NCBI GenBank assembly: GCA_963970005.1
Contig: CAXAMN010022740.1
Location: 6,559 to 70,558 of the forward strand
Origin: Durusdinium trenchii
Taxonomy: Eukaryota > Sar > Dinophyceae > Suessiales > Symbiodiniaceae
Length of the DNA stretch: 64,000 bases
Reading direction: 5' to 3'
The notes under the pieces are model-generated. The model saw nothing but the letters and a program-made list of their open reading frames with translations, had not been told where the DNA came from and did no database searches. A program made the position numbers and the translations under genes. The first letter of the stretch is position 1, and each line of letters opens with the position of its first letter. This document shows positions 33,829-44,344 of this stretch, one piece after another.

Positions 33829-34292
33829 GTCTTCCTTTTTTTGGGGGGGTGTTCCAAGTTGATCAAAGCTGGGCAAAGGAGATGCTGATGGTGTTTACAG
33901 CGGTTTATATATTGATAATTGATATTTGATCTAAAAGTTAGTATATACAGTACATTTAATTATACAACCAATTATGTGATATATGGATGTGATAGGTTTG
34001 TGATATGCTAGGAAAATCTAGAGATTTCTTTTTGCTTGATTCCTTGTGGAAGACCCATTGAGTCAGGTTGCCGGGTCATCGCTCCTTTGTTCGTCCGGGG
34101 CCGGGCCATAGGGTGGAGTAGATCGGGTTATTCAGCCACAACCAGAAGGTGTTTGCTTTAAGATGTTTTTCCACAACCAAACCCAGAGCCTGTGAAAAAC
34201 ATCTCTTGCTTGGCTGAGGTTAGACATTAAGCATGGAGAAGCAAGCAGCTTTTGTCTCCCTGTTCTAATACCCAGACAAACTGACTCTCCAG

Positions 34293-34472
34293 CTATATAA
34301 CGGAGATCGGAGCTCGGACGCCAGGACAGCTCAGTCCATGCGCCGCCAAGGTGAAGCGCATCGAGTGGCGGGTGGGGCGCATCTCGGAGCATGTGAACGC
34401 TGTGTCCGGGCCCCGGCGGAGAGAGGCGGAGAACGAGAGGCCTGAACACCATGTTGTAGCTGTTTCTTTAAG
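34293..34472 (+). CDS. Gene model A, exon 5
   Basis: Acceptor GACTCTCCAG, strong donor TTTAAG|GTAATT. One base completes the codon started by exon 4 (GC+C, Ala). Reads KVKRIEWRVGRISEHVNAVS, then PRRREAENERPEH: basic and acidic residues in a helix-like mix. The reverse strand is open too, but without good splice borders. Confidence 0.5.
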
Positions 34473-34985
34473 GTAATTACTATATAGAACATCAAAACAC
34501 TGAGTGCATTGAACAGAAACACGTGCTTCTGCTTTGCCTCGTGCAAAGTCACATCATGATAACTTGGTTACAAGTCAAACCCACTGTAGACCAGGGGTCA
34601 TGTGCCAAATGGGTAGAAAAAGTCTAGTCTAGTAGGGACTGGGGGGTTGACCCACCTCTCTTTCCCAAAGTAGACCAAACAGGGGCATGGCTTGACCAGG
34701 GGCGCACGACAATGACCTCCAAAGGTGGGAAGATCAGTGAGAACCTCTTGGCGAAGGGATTCTGAGACTCTTGATGAAAGAGATGTTGCACCACGTTTGG
34801 TGCACTCCCCTAATAAAGCTCTCAAAAACATGTAATTATTACTTTCTAAATACCATGTCATAGCTTAGCCCTTATCTATGCCAGATGGTACGAGATTTTG
34901 TCCATGGACAGAGCTCTAAAAGAATATTGAATGATATGATATGATCATTTGTCCAGTTGCACCCCAAACGCATGGATTGTGACAG

Positions 34986-35250
34986 GCGCGCAGCGGCCAA
35001 TTCCATGGGAGAAGAGGAGGCGATGTTTCCTTCGTGGGACCCGCGTGGGAGAAGGTGGAGATGTGTTTTGCGAACCAAGTGTTCTGCCACAACCGGTGAC
35101 ATTCGGACGTTCCACTATACGTTCGGACCCCGCGAACAATCCCTAAACTTCGTCATTTCTGGACACGGACCTTGGAAAGGAGTTCGGGTTCACATTTGTT
35201 GGAGGATGCTGGAGGTTCCTGCCTCATCAGGGTCAGACATGGGATACCTT
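34986..35250 (+). CDS. Gene model A, exon 6
   Basis: Acceptor GATTGTGACAG. The first G completes AGG from exon 5, then 88 codons run to CTT|GTAGGA in phase 0. Reads GEEEAMFPSWDPRGRRWRC and RTFHYTFGPREQSLNFVIS and then HGPWKGVRVHICW. An alternative acceptor at 34957 would add nine codons but break the phase with exon 5. Unknown family. Confidence 0.5.
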
Positions 35251-35289
35251 GTAGGATAAGACTTCGACCCCTGAATTCCTTTGTTCCAG

Positions 35290-35379
35290 CCAAAGTCATT
35301 CGGCCTGGTCGAAATCAGTGGATGTGAGGTCGAAGCGTTCACATGCTTTTGCGGGGCTCACGAAGACGAGGGCTCATGA
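35290..35379 (+). CDS. Gene model A, exon 7 (terminal)
   Basis: Acceptor CCTTTGTTCCAG, phase 0. It reads PKSFGLVEISGCEVEAFTCF, then CGAHEDEGS, and ends with TGA (35377-35379). The intron before it would be only 39 bases, unusually short for this kind of genome. All six junctions of model A agree in phase. Confidence 0.5.
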   Translation, partial: PKSFGLVEISGCEVEAFTCFCGAHEDEGS

Positions 35380-36199
35380 GTCATGAGATCAGATGCAAAA
35401 TTCATGCACATGTTGGTCGGGGCTTGGATGCCCACAGGTTGCGGTTCGAGCAAGAATCTAGCAACAATGTTTGCTGTTAGTTCCAGCTTCACCGTGCAAA
35501 CAGACCGGAAGGGACATTTTATGCATTTTGGGCAAGACCGTGATTTTAGGGCGTTTGATAGCCCAAAGGCATGATTGCTACACTGCAGACTCACCCGGTT
35601 TTCCTGAACAGCACTGGTCTTGTAGAGGAAATCCAGAAAACAAGTTTCTAGCAGCCACTTCCAACTTTGAGAGATTAACTTGGACTTTAGGGGCTTGTAC
35701 CGGCATTGCGCTCCCTCTGTGGATGCCGCTGTTGGCTGGGTGTTTGAACAACTCGTCACATGCAGTCACAGAGTGACAGTGATTGGAACCACTGAGCGAA
35801 GCCAACGACTTGACTTGCTCAAGTGGGCTAGTGCCAGCGAGCAAGCAGCAGAAGAATTGAAATACTGTAAGTATATACGAATCAGCTCAAACGCAGATCA
35901 AGGAGGGACAGCCTTGGGATGAGCTTTTCTGCAGCACTACGCTACGCATAATGCTGCGGTTTTGCTGGTCCTAAGACTCAGGTGTGGAGATCATTGTAGA
36001 GAATCAAGTGCCGGATGACACAAGTTGGACGCTGAAATTCCTGAAGAGACTGGTGTGACTGTTGTCTTTAGACCAAACCTGGTGATATGCTCCAATCAAG
36101 CTGCGTTCGCAGGTATTGTTTTGCTATCATTCACTCGGATGTATTGTTTGTGGTCGAATCCCAAGTAATGAAACTCAAGTTCTTGATAAGGCCTTTGCA
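35380..36199. other. No supported gene
   Basis: Several medium frames are open on both strands (35400-35760), but none has splice borders or recognisable content. Confidence 0.4.
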
Positions 36200-36640
36200 A
36201 TTTGCCACAAATTGGCCCAGTTGACCATCCCCGACTCAGTGCATTGGCATGCTCCCCAATGCGCATCACTGAGTCGGGGATGTTCTCTTTGGTGAACTTG
36301 ATCATCCCAGATTTGGTGACCGGCCTAGTGGCCTTTGCCTTCCAGAATTGCACCTCTTTGGCAAGCTTGAACATCCCAGGCTCAGTCACAGACATTGGGT
36401 GTGGTTCCTTTGACAAATGCAGCTCTTTGGCAAACTTGAACATCCCGGATTCAGTGACCCACAATGGGGCCTGTGCCTTCGGATTGCATTTTTTGTTGGC
36501 AAGCTTGACCACCCAGACTGGGTGACAGTCCCATTGGGATGTATGCCCTTTGATGAACTTGACCATCCCGAACTTTGTGACCCACATTGGGCACGGTGCT
36601 TCTGATTCCACATGTAATGTTTTTTCCAGCTTCTCGAAAG
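36200..36640 (+). pseudogene. Decayed BspA-type leucine-rich-repeat array
   Basis: Units begin with the word CTTGANCATCCC at 36297, 36366, 36435 and 36504, a strict 69-base (23-codon) period, with one more at 36558. The protein reads ASLNIPGSVTDIG, then SLANLNIPDSVTHNG, and similar: the IPxSVTxIG...AF..C.SL pattern of BspA or Treponema-type LRRs. A stop and frame shifts break it after 36525. The leftmost unit is inverted relative to the rest. The family is surface-exposed or secreted in many protists and bacteria; here it appears dead. Confidence 0.7.
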
Positions 36641-37064
36641 GGCAAGGGGCCAAGGTTCCTACGGACAAGGTTCATGTCGGACATGGGTGCAAACAACGTT
36701 GGCGAAAGTGTATGACACTGGCATGCATAGTAGTAATGGCCTCCAACCTATTAAATATTACAGTAGCTTCTAGCTACTAGTAGCTTCTTGTTACTAGACC
36801 AGAGCACGGCACCCTACAGTCTACACCTTGTTCTGCTGGGACCATCAGGTCCCGAATCGCGACTATAGTCGCATCATCATCCGCTAGAACAATGGTGGTC
36901 ATGTCTTTCCAGGTTTACATAGACTGATGAAGTCCAAAAGCACTACTACCTGGGCATTTGATCAGCGTTTTTTTTTGGGGGGGGAGTTTTATATAAGTTT
37001 GCTTGAAACTTTTGCCTGTCAAGTGCAATGCCACGCATGGTTTGCAGGTTGCTCAGGTTTTCAG

Positions 37065-37263
37065 AGGGGTCTATCAATGGCCCCTTAGAGGCGATTCGGG
37101 GTGTCCCAAAACCACGGGGCTTGGAAGGTGCTCTGACTGAATGCCTCAGGGCTGGCAGCCAATCGTCTCCCCGCCCTTCGCAGCCGGTGGCTTCGAAAAC
37201 CTTCAGCGCGGGTCTCCGGCTAAGGACATCACGCAGAAACATGCAGAAACACCTTACCCTCAG
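37065..37263 (+). CDS. Candidate internal exon
   Basis: Acceptor TTGCTCAGGTTTTCAG, donor CCCTCAG|GTAGGA. Reads GSINGPLEAIRGVPKPRGLE and later PVASKTFSAGLRLRTSRR. The reverse strand is also open (98 codons), but the splice sites favour the forward strand. No domain recognised. Confidence 0.4.
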
Positions 37264-37493
37264 GTAGGATTGACTTGTATCCTGAATCTATGACCTGTGG
37301 AAGACAATTTTGCTCCACAAACCAGTGGTTTTGCGGGTGCGGGTCAATGAAAGATTGCAACATGATTGCAACGGTGTGAATCACACACAAAGCTGTTGAT
37401 GAAGTTCTTCTGAGATGTCAATCAAATACCCGAGCCACTACACAATGCTGTGTTGTGTCCATCAAAGCTACCGGGTGATGCACACATTCACAG

Positions 37494-37544
37494 CATTCGA
37501 TCCTACATGGACCCCGGCTTCACCCTGCGTGAGGCAAGATCCAG
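37494..37544 (+). CDS. Candidate micro-exon
   Basis: 51 bases between acceptor CACATTCACAG and donor TCCAG|GTGTGT. Reads IRSYMDPGFTLREARS. It starts after one base of a codon and leaves two. It may belong with 37065-37263, whose donor phase would need checking. Confidence 0.35.
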
Positions 37545-38684
37545 GTGTGTATACAGCGGGTCACCTCACCGGATGCACTGTGACCCAAAAGAATGGCACT
37601 TCACCAAGGGTGTGCTTTTACTTCTCCCATTATGTGTTTCATAGTGTTTGTCTTCACCACTCCAAACGATCCACTCAACAAGCCTTTAACCCTTTTGCGG
37701 ACATCAACAATTCACCCGACTGAAGGTTTTTACATACATTTTCATTTTTTCCAGTGGAGAAAAACGACACCGCTGGTGGACGTTTGATGTCGCTAGGTCG
37801 TTGGATGTCTTGTGTATCCAAGGATAGTGAGAGTACTCCCCTGCAGAGGGCCACATGCATGGAACCACACAAAGCACTGGGTTGTATATAGAGGAAAATG
37901 GGTCGAAAGCACCGGTCAATTCTCAGGTTCCATATCGTTTAGGATGGTGAGAGTATTAAAAACCTTTTGTCTGACCATCCGCCAGCACTCTCCAAGGCTC
38001 CACTTATATCCCTTGGGCTATCGAGTGAAGGGCGAGGACGGGAAGCCAGCCGTCGGCACGTGTTCTCTTATGCTCGGGCGCAGCTCGCCTGCGCCGATCC
38101 TCGAGGCAGGGGGATGCTGAACAACTGCGTGGTTAATTTATATAGTTTATTTATGTTTATTTTAGTTCCAAATGTGTCAGGTGAGGGTCTTTTAGATTCG
38201 AAAGGTGCCACCCCCCCCCCGACCCCGACCTCCTTCGTCACAGCGAGTGCCTGGACCCTCAGCTCAGTCTGGACTCTCACGGATCACCGTTGGCCTGAGC
38301 TGCCTGGGTTGACGTCAACCTACCCCGGTTTTTGCGGATCTGGATTTTGACCCCACAGATAGCGATTTGCCTTAAGATGTCTTAAGATTCTTAAGCAGTG
38401 CAATTATATATTACTATAGACTTCCCCCGCTGGCCCAATAAGGACATGGTCCTTTCATGTCCTTCCTTGCACCAGGGGGTCGAACCTTAGGGGAGGCTTT
38501 CCAAGTTCTTTCATCCAATTTGAGGAGGAAGGGATCCTATTCATTGTTCCAATGTTGCTCTAGGTCTGTGTTTTCTATGCGAATTCCCCCGGTTCTCGCT
38601 TTCCTCGCGAGGATTCCTGCGGCTTCTTTCTGGTTTGTCCCAAAGGCAGTTCTTTTTCGTTCGGCGAGCGACGTCGCGGCCGAG
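37545..38684. other. Little supported
   Basis: GC-rich patches at 38000-38110 and 38210-38310 have several open frames; in one, KGEDGKPAVGTCSLMLGRSS. No complete splice pair. Confidence 0.35.
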
Positions 38685-38724
38685 ATGTCGCGGAGTGAAG
38701 AGACGGACGACCGGTCGACCGGTC
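38685..38724 (+). CDS. Candidate first exon
   Basis: ATG in context GCCGAGATGTCG opens MSRSEETDDRST. A possible donor ACCG|GTCAAC leaves one G, which fits the phase of the exon at 39129 (G+GT, Gly). The combined product would be only about 50 residues. Speculative but phase-consistent. Confidence 0.3.
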
Positions 38725-39128
38725 AACCAGCGAGGCGGACTCAGTGAAGGAGTGAAGGTTTCGAAGTGGCTGAGATGTTGACCCTTAAAACACCTATACC
38801 AGCACCATCCAATGGGTGTCTCATGGACTACCCTACACTACTTAGAGATGTCCATTCCAGGTATGTTTCATTTGAATTAAAACACACACTCCCTTGCGGT
38901 TTGATTACCGCGTCCACGGCACGGTCGGCGGTCCTCATTTGAATTATCAAACAAAAACTGAAGTGACATGAACACATACTGTCCTAAAGCAAGCACTGCC
39001 TCCTACTCAAGTCTTCAAGTTGGTAACAGGCATTGTTCGTTGTTACTACAAAGGCCGCTAGGTCGTCCTTTTCGCTGCCAAAGAAAAGCACAGAAGGACT
39101 CTTGCAAACGAAACTGACTCTTTTGCAG

Positions 39129-39241
39129 GTATGTATGTGAAGTGCAAGGCCTTTGTGGGGGATATGGCCCCTTTGCAGAGTGAAGCTGGATGCAAGGTGA
39201 TGGCAGAGCTGGAGTGGTTTCAGGAGGACATGCCACAATGA
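39129..39241 (+). CDS. Candidate terminal exon
   Basis: Acceptor TCTTTTGCAG. After two bases of a split codon it reads MYVKCKAFVGDMAPLQSEAG and then CKVMAELEWFQEDMPQ before TGA (39239-39241). Composition is protein-like. An internal AAG|GTGATG donor could instead end the exon earlier. Not recognised. Confidence 0.45.
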
Positions 39242-39384
39242 ATCCACGCACAGTCCTCCCGGAATCTGGGCACTGGACTGGCGATGTGATCAGACCTACC
39301 AAAACTTAGACTTAGATTTGGCAGGTCATATCAACTTAGATAAACTTAGACGAATCCCTAGGCCCTACAACTTCGATCAACCCA

Positions 39385-39484
39385 CCCAAACGCTCATGGA
39401 CCCTCATATTGGACGGGTGGGTTTGGGGTCGAACTCCCTATAGTCTTGGAGGGACTGGGTCGGGCTGTGAACGGAGCGTTTGGG
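39385..39484. mobile_element. MITE, CCCAAACGCTC variant
   Basis: CCCAAACGCTC on the left and GAGCGTTTGGG on the right, exact reverse complements, 100 bases apart. The middle is G-rich and not palindromic. Same terminal pattern and size class as the CCCAGACAC elements. Confidence 0.6.
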
Positions 39485-39536
39485 TCGTGCTATTTTGAGG
39501 AACCCCTTAGATCGGTCCATCCGTCGGTGGGTGATG

Positions 39537-39775
39537 ACGCGGAGGTCAACCCGAGAAATCGGAGGACCTGCAGAAATGCGAGGACCTGAAAATCCATGGT
39601 GGCGAACTCCACCTTGATTTCAGGGGGATGTTCCATCTCTCTCCATTTGGAGTGCCAGTCCCACCAAGAAGCGATGGCTGTCCCAATGAGGGCGGGCAGG
39701 TCCAAAGTTTGAGGAGAGCCGGTCACTTACACAATTGCAAGAATGAGTTGCTTGGGTTTCCTACCAGGCCGTAAT
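39537..39775. other. Coding-like on both strands, strand undecided
   Basis: Reverse frame: ALIGTAIASWWDWHSKWREM and FATMDFQVLAFLQVLRFLGL. Forward frame: SEDLQKCEDLKIHGGELHLD and FRGMFHLSPFGVPVPP. Both are long, balanced and open. Splice sites do not settle it. Confidence 0.35.
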
Positions 39776-40019
39776 AAGAGATGTGTTCTCTTGCAGTTGT
39801 GTTTATTTTTGGAGGCTGGGGGTTGTGCATTTTTAGCGATCCTTGGAGCATCATCAATCCAAGGTTCTTGTTGACAGTGGTTTTATATGATTCTACATTG
39901 GATGCTTTGTTTAAAAATCCTTATGCACTTATATAAGAATTGTTCAAGAACTGTTGGGAACTGATGACCCAGGCATTTGCCCCCAGAAGATTCCTAGTTG
40001 TTTAAAGAAGATCTCCTGT

Positions 40020-40170
40020 GAATAGGAATACTCCTGATCTGGAAGTCCAGGTCCTCAAGGACATGACATGGATCATATTCACTCTCTGTCAAATAATCAT
40101 GGACGTAGATGGCACCACCTGTTTGGTCTTCCGAAATTGGTCCTCCAAGGCCCATGCCATCCACATCATG
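40020..40170 (-). CDS. Possible exon on the reverse strand
   Basis: Reverse frame GMGLGGPISEDQTGGAIYVH, then ESEYDPCHVLEDLDFQI, is acidic and balanced. The forward frame is also open, with VQVLKDMTWIIFTLCQIIMD. Splice evidence is thin: only AG and GA borders. Confidence 0.28.
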
Positions 40171-40182
40171 ATTCTTCATCAG

Positions 40183-40409
40183 GGAGTGTCGGGTCTTCCA
40201 TGGTCCTCCGCGTCCGAAGCCAACCGAAAACGCAGAGACCGTCCGCGCGGAGACCTCACCGGAGACCCTCCCAGGTGCGCGTTTGGGATCACTACTATGA
40301 GGAGAGGGAGCCCTACGGCGCCTCGGATGACCTTGCGGGGGGCGGCCGGAAACCGCCGCCGTTCGCTGCCAAGCCCGGCTCGGGGCCGCCAAGCGGTTGG
40401 GAGAATTGA
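40183..40409 (+). CDS. Candidate terminal exon, Arg/Ser/Pro-rich tail
   Basis: Acceptor ATTCTTCATCAG, then 74 codons ending SGWEN before TGA. Reads PSQVRVWDHYYEEREPYGAS and RKPPPFAAKPGSGPPSGW. A basic Arg/Pro segment precedes the acidic DHYYEERE block, as in RNA-associated tails, but no domain is identified. Confidence 0.5.
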
Positions 40410-40736
40410 CTGGTAAGTTATTCATTTGGACATCTATGTTGATCTCTATCCATGCAACTGGTGGGTATGTTAATGTGTTGATGCTTAACATGCCATGACA
40501 GCAAGATATCCACCACGTATTTTGCTTTGACCTTGCTTGTTTCAAGCGTGCTGCCGTGTTGCTTGCTTCACGACTTTGTCCAAACCCCTGCTTCTCAGGG
40601 TGCAGTGGTCGAGTCTAACCAGGACATACCAGGACACCATTCAAGGACAGATCAACCAGATTGAAGCCTTTGGAAATTGTGACATGGAGAAGGCCGCTTT
40701 GTGGTTTGCCTAGTCCCTTGGACTTTAGGGTGAAAC

Positions 40737-40852
40737 ATGGTGAAACGATTTGGTGAGACAGTGACAGGATCACGGTGGATCACCATCTCGTTGGCCTTTG
40801 CCTTAGGCCGTGGCAACTTCTGTCGGCTTCTGGACAAGGCAGGACTGGCAAA
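40737..40852 (+). CDS. Gene model B, first exon
   Basis: ATG follows an in-frame TGA (40731) and opens MVKRFGETVTGSRWITISLA, then LGRGNFCRLLDKAGLAK. The donor is GGCAAA|GTAAGA, leaving AA. The next exon supplies G to complete Lys. An internal acceptor (GTGACAG at 40767) is an alternative start for this exon. The mixed hydrophobic middle (WITISLAFALG) could be a membrane or buried helix. Confidence 0.5.
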
Positions 40853-40990
40853 GTAAGAGGGTGGGGCGCCATTTGGCACCAAAAGCTCTATGGTGGAGGG
40901 ACGTCGTGGAAAATCTAGTAGCAGTTTCTTAAAAGTTACCTTTTGGATCCTTTTTGAGATCTTGTGAGGGTTTGTATGTTTTCTTTTCAG

Positions 40991-41082
40991 GGTTCACTCA
41001 CGACTGCAAACAGAGGCTGCAGATAGGGCTTGGAAGAAGCTAAGAGGGACACCTGGTTCTCCCTCCTCTACCCATGCACAAG
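40991..41082 (+). CDS. Gene model B, exon 2
   Basis: Strong acceptor GTTTTCTTTTCAG and donor CACAAG|GTAGAA. Only one forward frame is open, and it is the one required by exon 1: VHSRLQTEAADRAWKKLRGT. It ends Ser/Pro-rich. Phase agreement plus sole open frame make this one of the better-supported exons in the window. Confidence 0.55.
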
Positions 41083-41208
41083 GTAGAAATGGTTCCCAGC
41101 CCAACACAGTTTCTACATAATTCTACTAATGTTTCATCCTTTTATTCTTTTCCGGAGCCCTATTTTGTCACCCGCCCAGGGCGGCCCTCCAAACCCTTGT
41201 CCTAGCAG

Positions 41209-41298
41209 GTGGAGAACGACGACAGCATCTTGTGCGGCATTGAGTTGCAGGAGATCCGCCTCGAGCAGCAAACTCAGGCCTTGGAGTCGTCACCATGA
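41209..41298 (+). CDS. Candidate terminal exon after gene model B
   Basis: Acceptor TTGTCCTAGCAG, 29 codons reading VENDDSILCGIELQEIRLEQ and ending QALESSP before TGA (41296-41298). A glutamine-rich helix is likely. Its phase (0) does not match the GT donor at 41082. It would fit a GC donor at ACCCAT|GCACAA, or it belongs to another transcript. Confidence 0.45.
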   Translation: MENDDSILCGIELQEIRLEQQTQALESSP

Positions 41299-42374
41299 GA
41301 GCTTGGAGAGCTTAGGAGAGCTAAAGGCTCTGATGGCATCTCGGGGTGGGGCAGATGGGACGGATGGTTTGGTTTCTCTTGTTTTTTTGTGTGAAGAAGT
41401 GCCTCCTGCGGAGCGTACTTTTTTTGTTTGGGGGTTAATCCTGACCAATTAGTTTTGTCAGGAAGTTTCGCTTGGCGGGGCATGTCCAATGCCAAAGGCC
41501 TTTTCTAGAAAGTTCCTTTTGGCTGCGTTGTTTGCTTGAGCATAGATCGGACAGATATACAGTATCTGGTAAAACAATTCCTCCTGCCTTTTGTCTAAGT
41601 CATTGTTGGATGAAGGATGGAAATTGGGTTTGTTATGTTTGGAGCGTATCAAGGCTGTAGCATTTATTAGCAGCTTGTGGTTCATGCAATGCCCTGTACA
41701 CCACCTGAGATAGAGGATATTTTACTATTAATTGTTTTCAGCGATTTTGTGTTTCCTGGTTTCCCGTAATTACACTGTTAGTTCTTGCTTGATGTTATCA
41801 GAATTTTAAGTTGCTGCCATTCCCATTCATCTATGGAGGTTAAGCGGTTCACATGTCGCAAACTTGGACGAACTTAATGTGCAGGTCCGCGGTGGGCCTT
41901 TTGGAAGCGTCGTTGACGAAGTGAGCCTTGCCTGCATGCGCTTGGAAGGCCAACCAGATTTGATAAGTAACCTGAGTAGAACAGAACCATCTTCCAGTGT
42001 TTGCTTCACGTTTCCACATCTCTTGCAATAGGGAATTCATATGGAATTATTGTATTTATTATTTGATCCAAATTGGAGATCAGGAGATCCCGTGAGGTCC
42101 CATGGGGGGTGTAGACCAGTGGCAGTGACCATCTCCATTCAGATCTGACCGGTCTACACCCGGTCAGAGCGAGCGCCGTGGGCAACGGGTGGGGGGGGTG
42201 CCGGGCCAAAAAGTCTTGTATCTAATCCATGCACGCGACACCTCAAAGCTATTTGAACATGATACACCTGAACATTCAACACAAGATTCTTCCTTCTTGG
42301 GTGTTTGTCCCCATATTTTCCGGCTCTCAGTCGTCCTGAGGAGGACCAGTTTTGGACGGTTCTTTTTCGCTCAG
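41299..42374. other. Non-coding
   Basis: AT-richer DNA with no exon supported on either strand. 42085-42160 contains AGACCAGTGGCAG / GGTCTACACCC words forming a weak inverted repeat. Confidence 0.4.
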
Positions 42375-42455
42375 GAAGTTGATCGCTCAACCTTCCACCG
42401 GAGGCGCAGTGCTGAAGCCGTCGCGACCGTTTTGGGGGTCGCACTGATGCACTGA
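42375..42455 (+). CDS. Candidate terminal exon
   Basis: T-rich acceptor CTTTTTCGCTCAG, then EVDRSTFHRRRSAEAVATVL and GVALMH before TGA (42453-42455). Phase 0. Unknown product. Confidence 0.4.
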   Translation, partial: EVDRSTFHRRRSAEAVATVLGVALMH

Positions 42456-42989
42456 AGACACTTTATGGGCAGCCAGTGTGTGGACTTTTGGGCTGCTTTA
42501 GCATGCTTTTGCTTTCTATTTGCAAGAATGGTGTATAGTTCTCTTTGCAGGAATATGTGATGTTCTGCTTGCAAACGATGCAATATAATATCTACATATA
42601 TAAAGGCAAGGCCGTGGGTTTTGCTCCATCTCAGATTTCTTACCCGCAGCCCCCAGCTTGAATCCGACAGTAGGCTGATTCTTTCTCGTCGAAGCAGAGT
42701 TCTCCGACCATAGATGGTCCAGCTCTGGGCATTCGAGCTACTCACGTGAGGTTCATCGATCGGTTAAGTGCCTTTGATGGGGAGCACGGACGTTGGTCTG
42801 CAGTAAACCACTGAACGACTCAGTTGCATGATTCTGAGGCATAAATGGGTCATAATGGGTCGACCCGGACACATCAACCATCAACACCTGGGGCAGAACG
42901 CAGAAAGCTGTTTCTGTTTGGATCTGTGACGGTGCTTTTCGGGTGGCTTCATGTTCTTGCCCCAATCTAAAAAAGGCTTGTTCAGCCCC

Positions 42990-43219
42990 TCAGAGAAATG
43001 GCTTTTGACCAAACACCGAGACCCCTACCTTGGGCACCTTTGGAAGGATTTTTGTCCACCGGAAACTCCGGAATGCGCTGGTCCATCGGCAGAAAACCGA
43101 CGTTTCGAGGCATGGAGATGGTCCGGGAGCTTCGTGATCACAGCTTGAAGGCGTGGCCGGCAGCAACGGGGGCCGGTGGACAGCGGGGGGGATGGAGGCT
43201 TGGAGAGCGGTGTCACTAG
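42990..43219 (+). CDS. Candidate exon, ends at a stop
   Basis: Forward frame MAFDQTPRPLPW... then GMRWSIGRKPTFRGMEMVRE and a Gly/Arg-rich end, RGGWRLGERCH, before a stop at 43217-43219. The acceptor is unclear. The reverse strand is open over part of it. Confidence 0.35.
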
Positions 43220-43739
43220 GTACAGAGCAGGGTTTGTGTGGGTTCATTGAGCCAATAGTGTGATTCTGATGTATTCTTCCGTGGCTTGTGATAGTCGATG
43301 AGGGGTAACAATTCAATAAACCGTGACCTTTCTTTATCAACTGACTGACTGACCTGTGTAATTATATATGTGTGTTTTTTCATGTTTTTCATATTGTTTC
43401 ATTATTTTTTTGTTTTTTTTTAATATGACCACCAGGCAAGGCCTTTTCAGGGATCAAGATGCAGGTCATGCACATGCCACAGTTAGAGTTTAGTTGAAAG
43501 AGGTGCACTGTGAGGCACTGTGAGGGTTGCACTGTGAGGGGTCACACCTCCACAGAAAAAGAGTGCTTCTTTTTCTTGAATGTTTTGAAGTTTTTGTCTT
43601 TTCTGGATAATGAGATAAGGACTCCTCGATAGTGAAAGATCGGGGAGCCGGACCATATGGTTGAAGGATTCTAGCAATAGCCTTTCATTAGAAGTAACAT
43701 GTCTTGAACATCGTGATGGTTCTCTTGGGCTGTTCGAGC

Positions 43740-43928
43740 TGCAAACTCATCAGACTGGGCCAGTCGCGTCGCCATCCGCCGTTCTGCGCGCGAATCTTCC
43801 GCGAAGGCCAAACGCAAAGTTCACAGCTACTTGGCACGGAGATACCTGCAGCTGAAAGAATGCGGGCAAGGATACCTTGGGTTTGCGCCAGTCGGGGAAA
43901 AAAGACTTGGTGGTCTGAGGCGGCATGA
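43740..43928 (+). CDS. Candidate terminal exon
   Basis: Reads RRHPPFCARIFREGQTQSSQ, then LLGTEIPAAERMRARIPW, and ends KTWWSEAA before TGA. GC-rich against AT-rich surroundings. Acceptors CTCATCAG or TTCGAG are possible. Confidence 0.35.
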   Translation, partial: CKLIRLGQSRRHPPFCARIFREGQTQSSQLLGTEIPAAERMRARIPWVCASRGKKTWWSEAA

Positions 43929-44128
43929 AAAGGTATCAAAATGTATCCCAAACATGTGGTCTCCCGAACTTGCATATACCTGGTGCGCTTTCGATAGTGG
44001 TGATGATGAGGATGATGAGTATTTGAAGACCATCCAACAAGCATTTCAACCAAAACCCATCATAGAGAGATCATGTCCATGAATGTTCGTGCTGTGTTTC
44101 GACGTGTTTTGGATCCACACCGGTCCAG

Positions 44129-44256
44129 CGTTTGAGGTCGATCAGCCATGCAGCAATATGCGCATTTGGCGCCTGCCATCGATGAGAGGTGGGCGTGGTC
44201 GGTCCTTCCACGCGCGGATACGGGCACGTGCGGCGCGCCAGCGCGTTCAGCCGTGA
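44129..44256 (+). CDS. Candidate terminal exon, Arg-rich
   Basis: Acceptor ACACCGGTCCAG. Reads FEVDQPCSNMRIWRLPSMRG and ends in an Arg/Ala-rich stretch before TGA (44254-44256). Confidence 0.35.
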
Positions 44257-44344
44257 GAGGTGAATCGGGTGAGGTATACCAGGACCTCCTGGACCAGGGG
44301 CTTCTATTGATAGTCCCTTATTAGAGGTTATATAAGGGGTGTCC

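Noticed and set aside
36096..36668. 190-codon reverse ORF over the LRR array
   Set aside because: It is produced by the repeat structure. The forward strand reads the known BspA-type LRR pattern.
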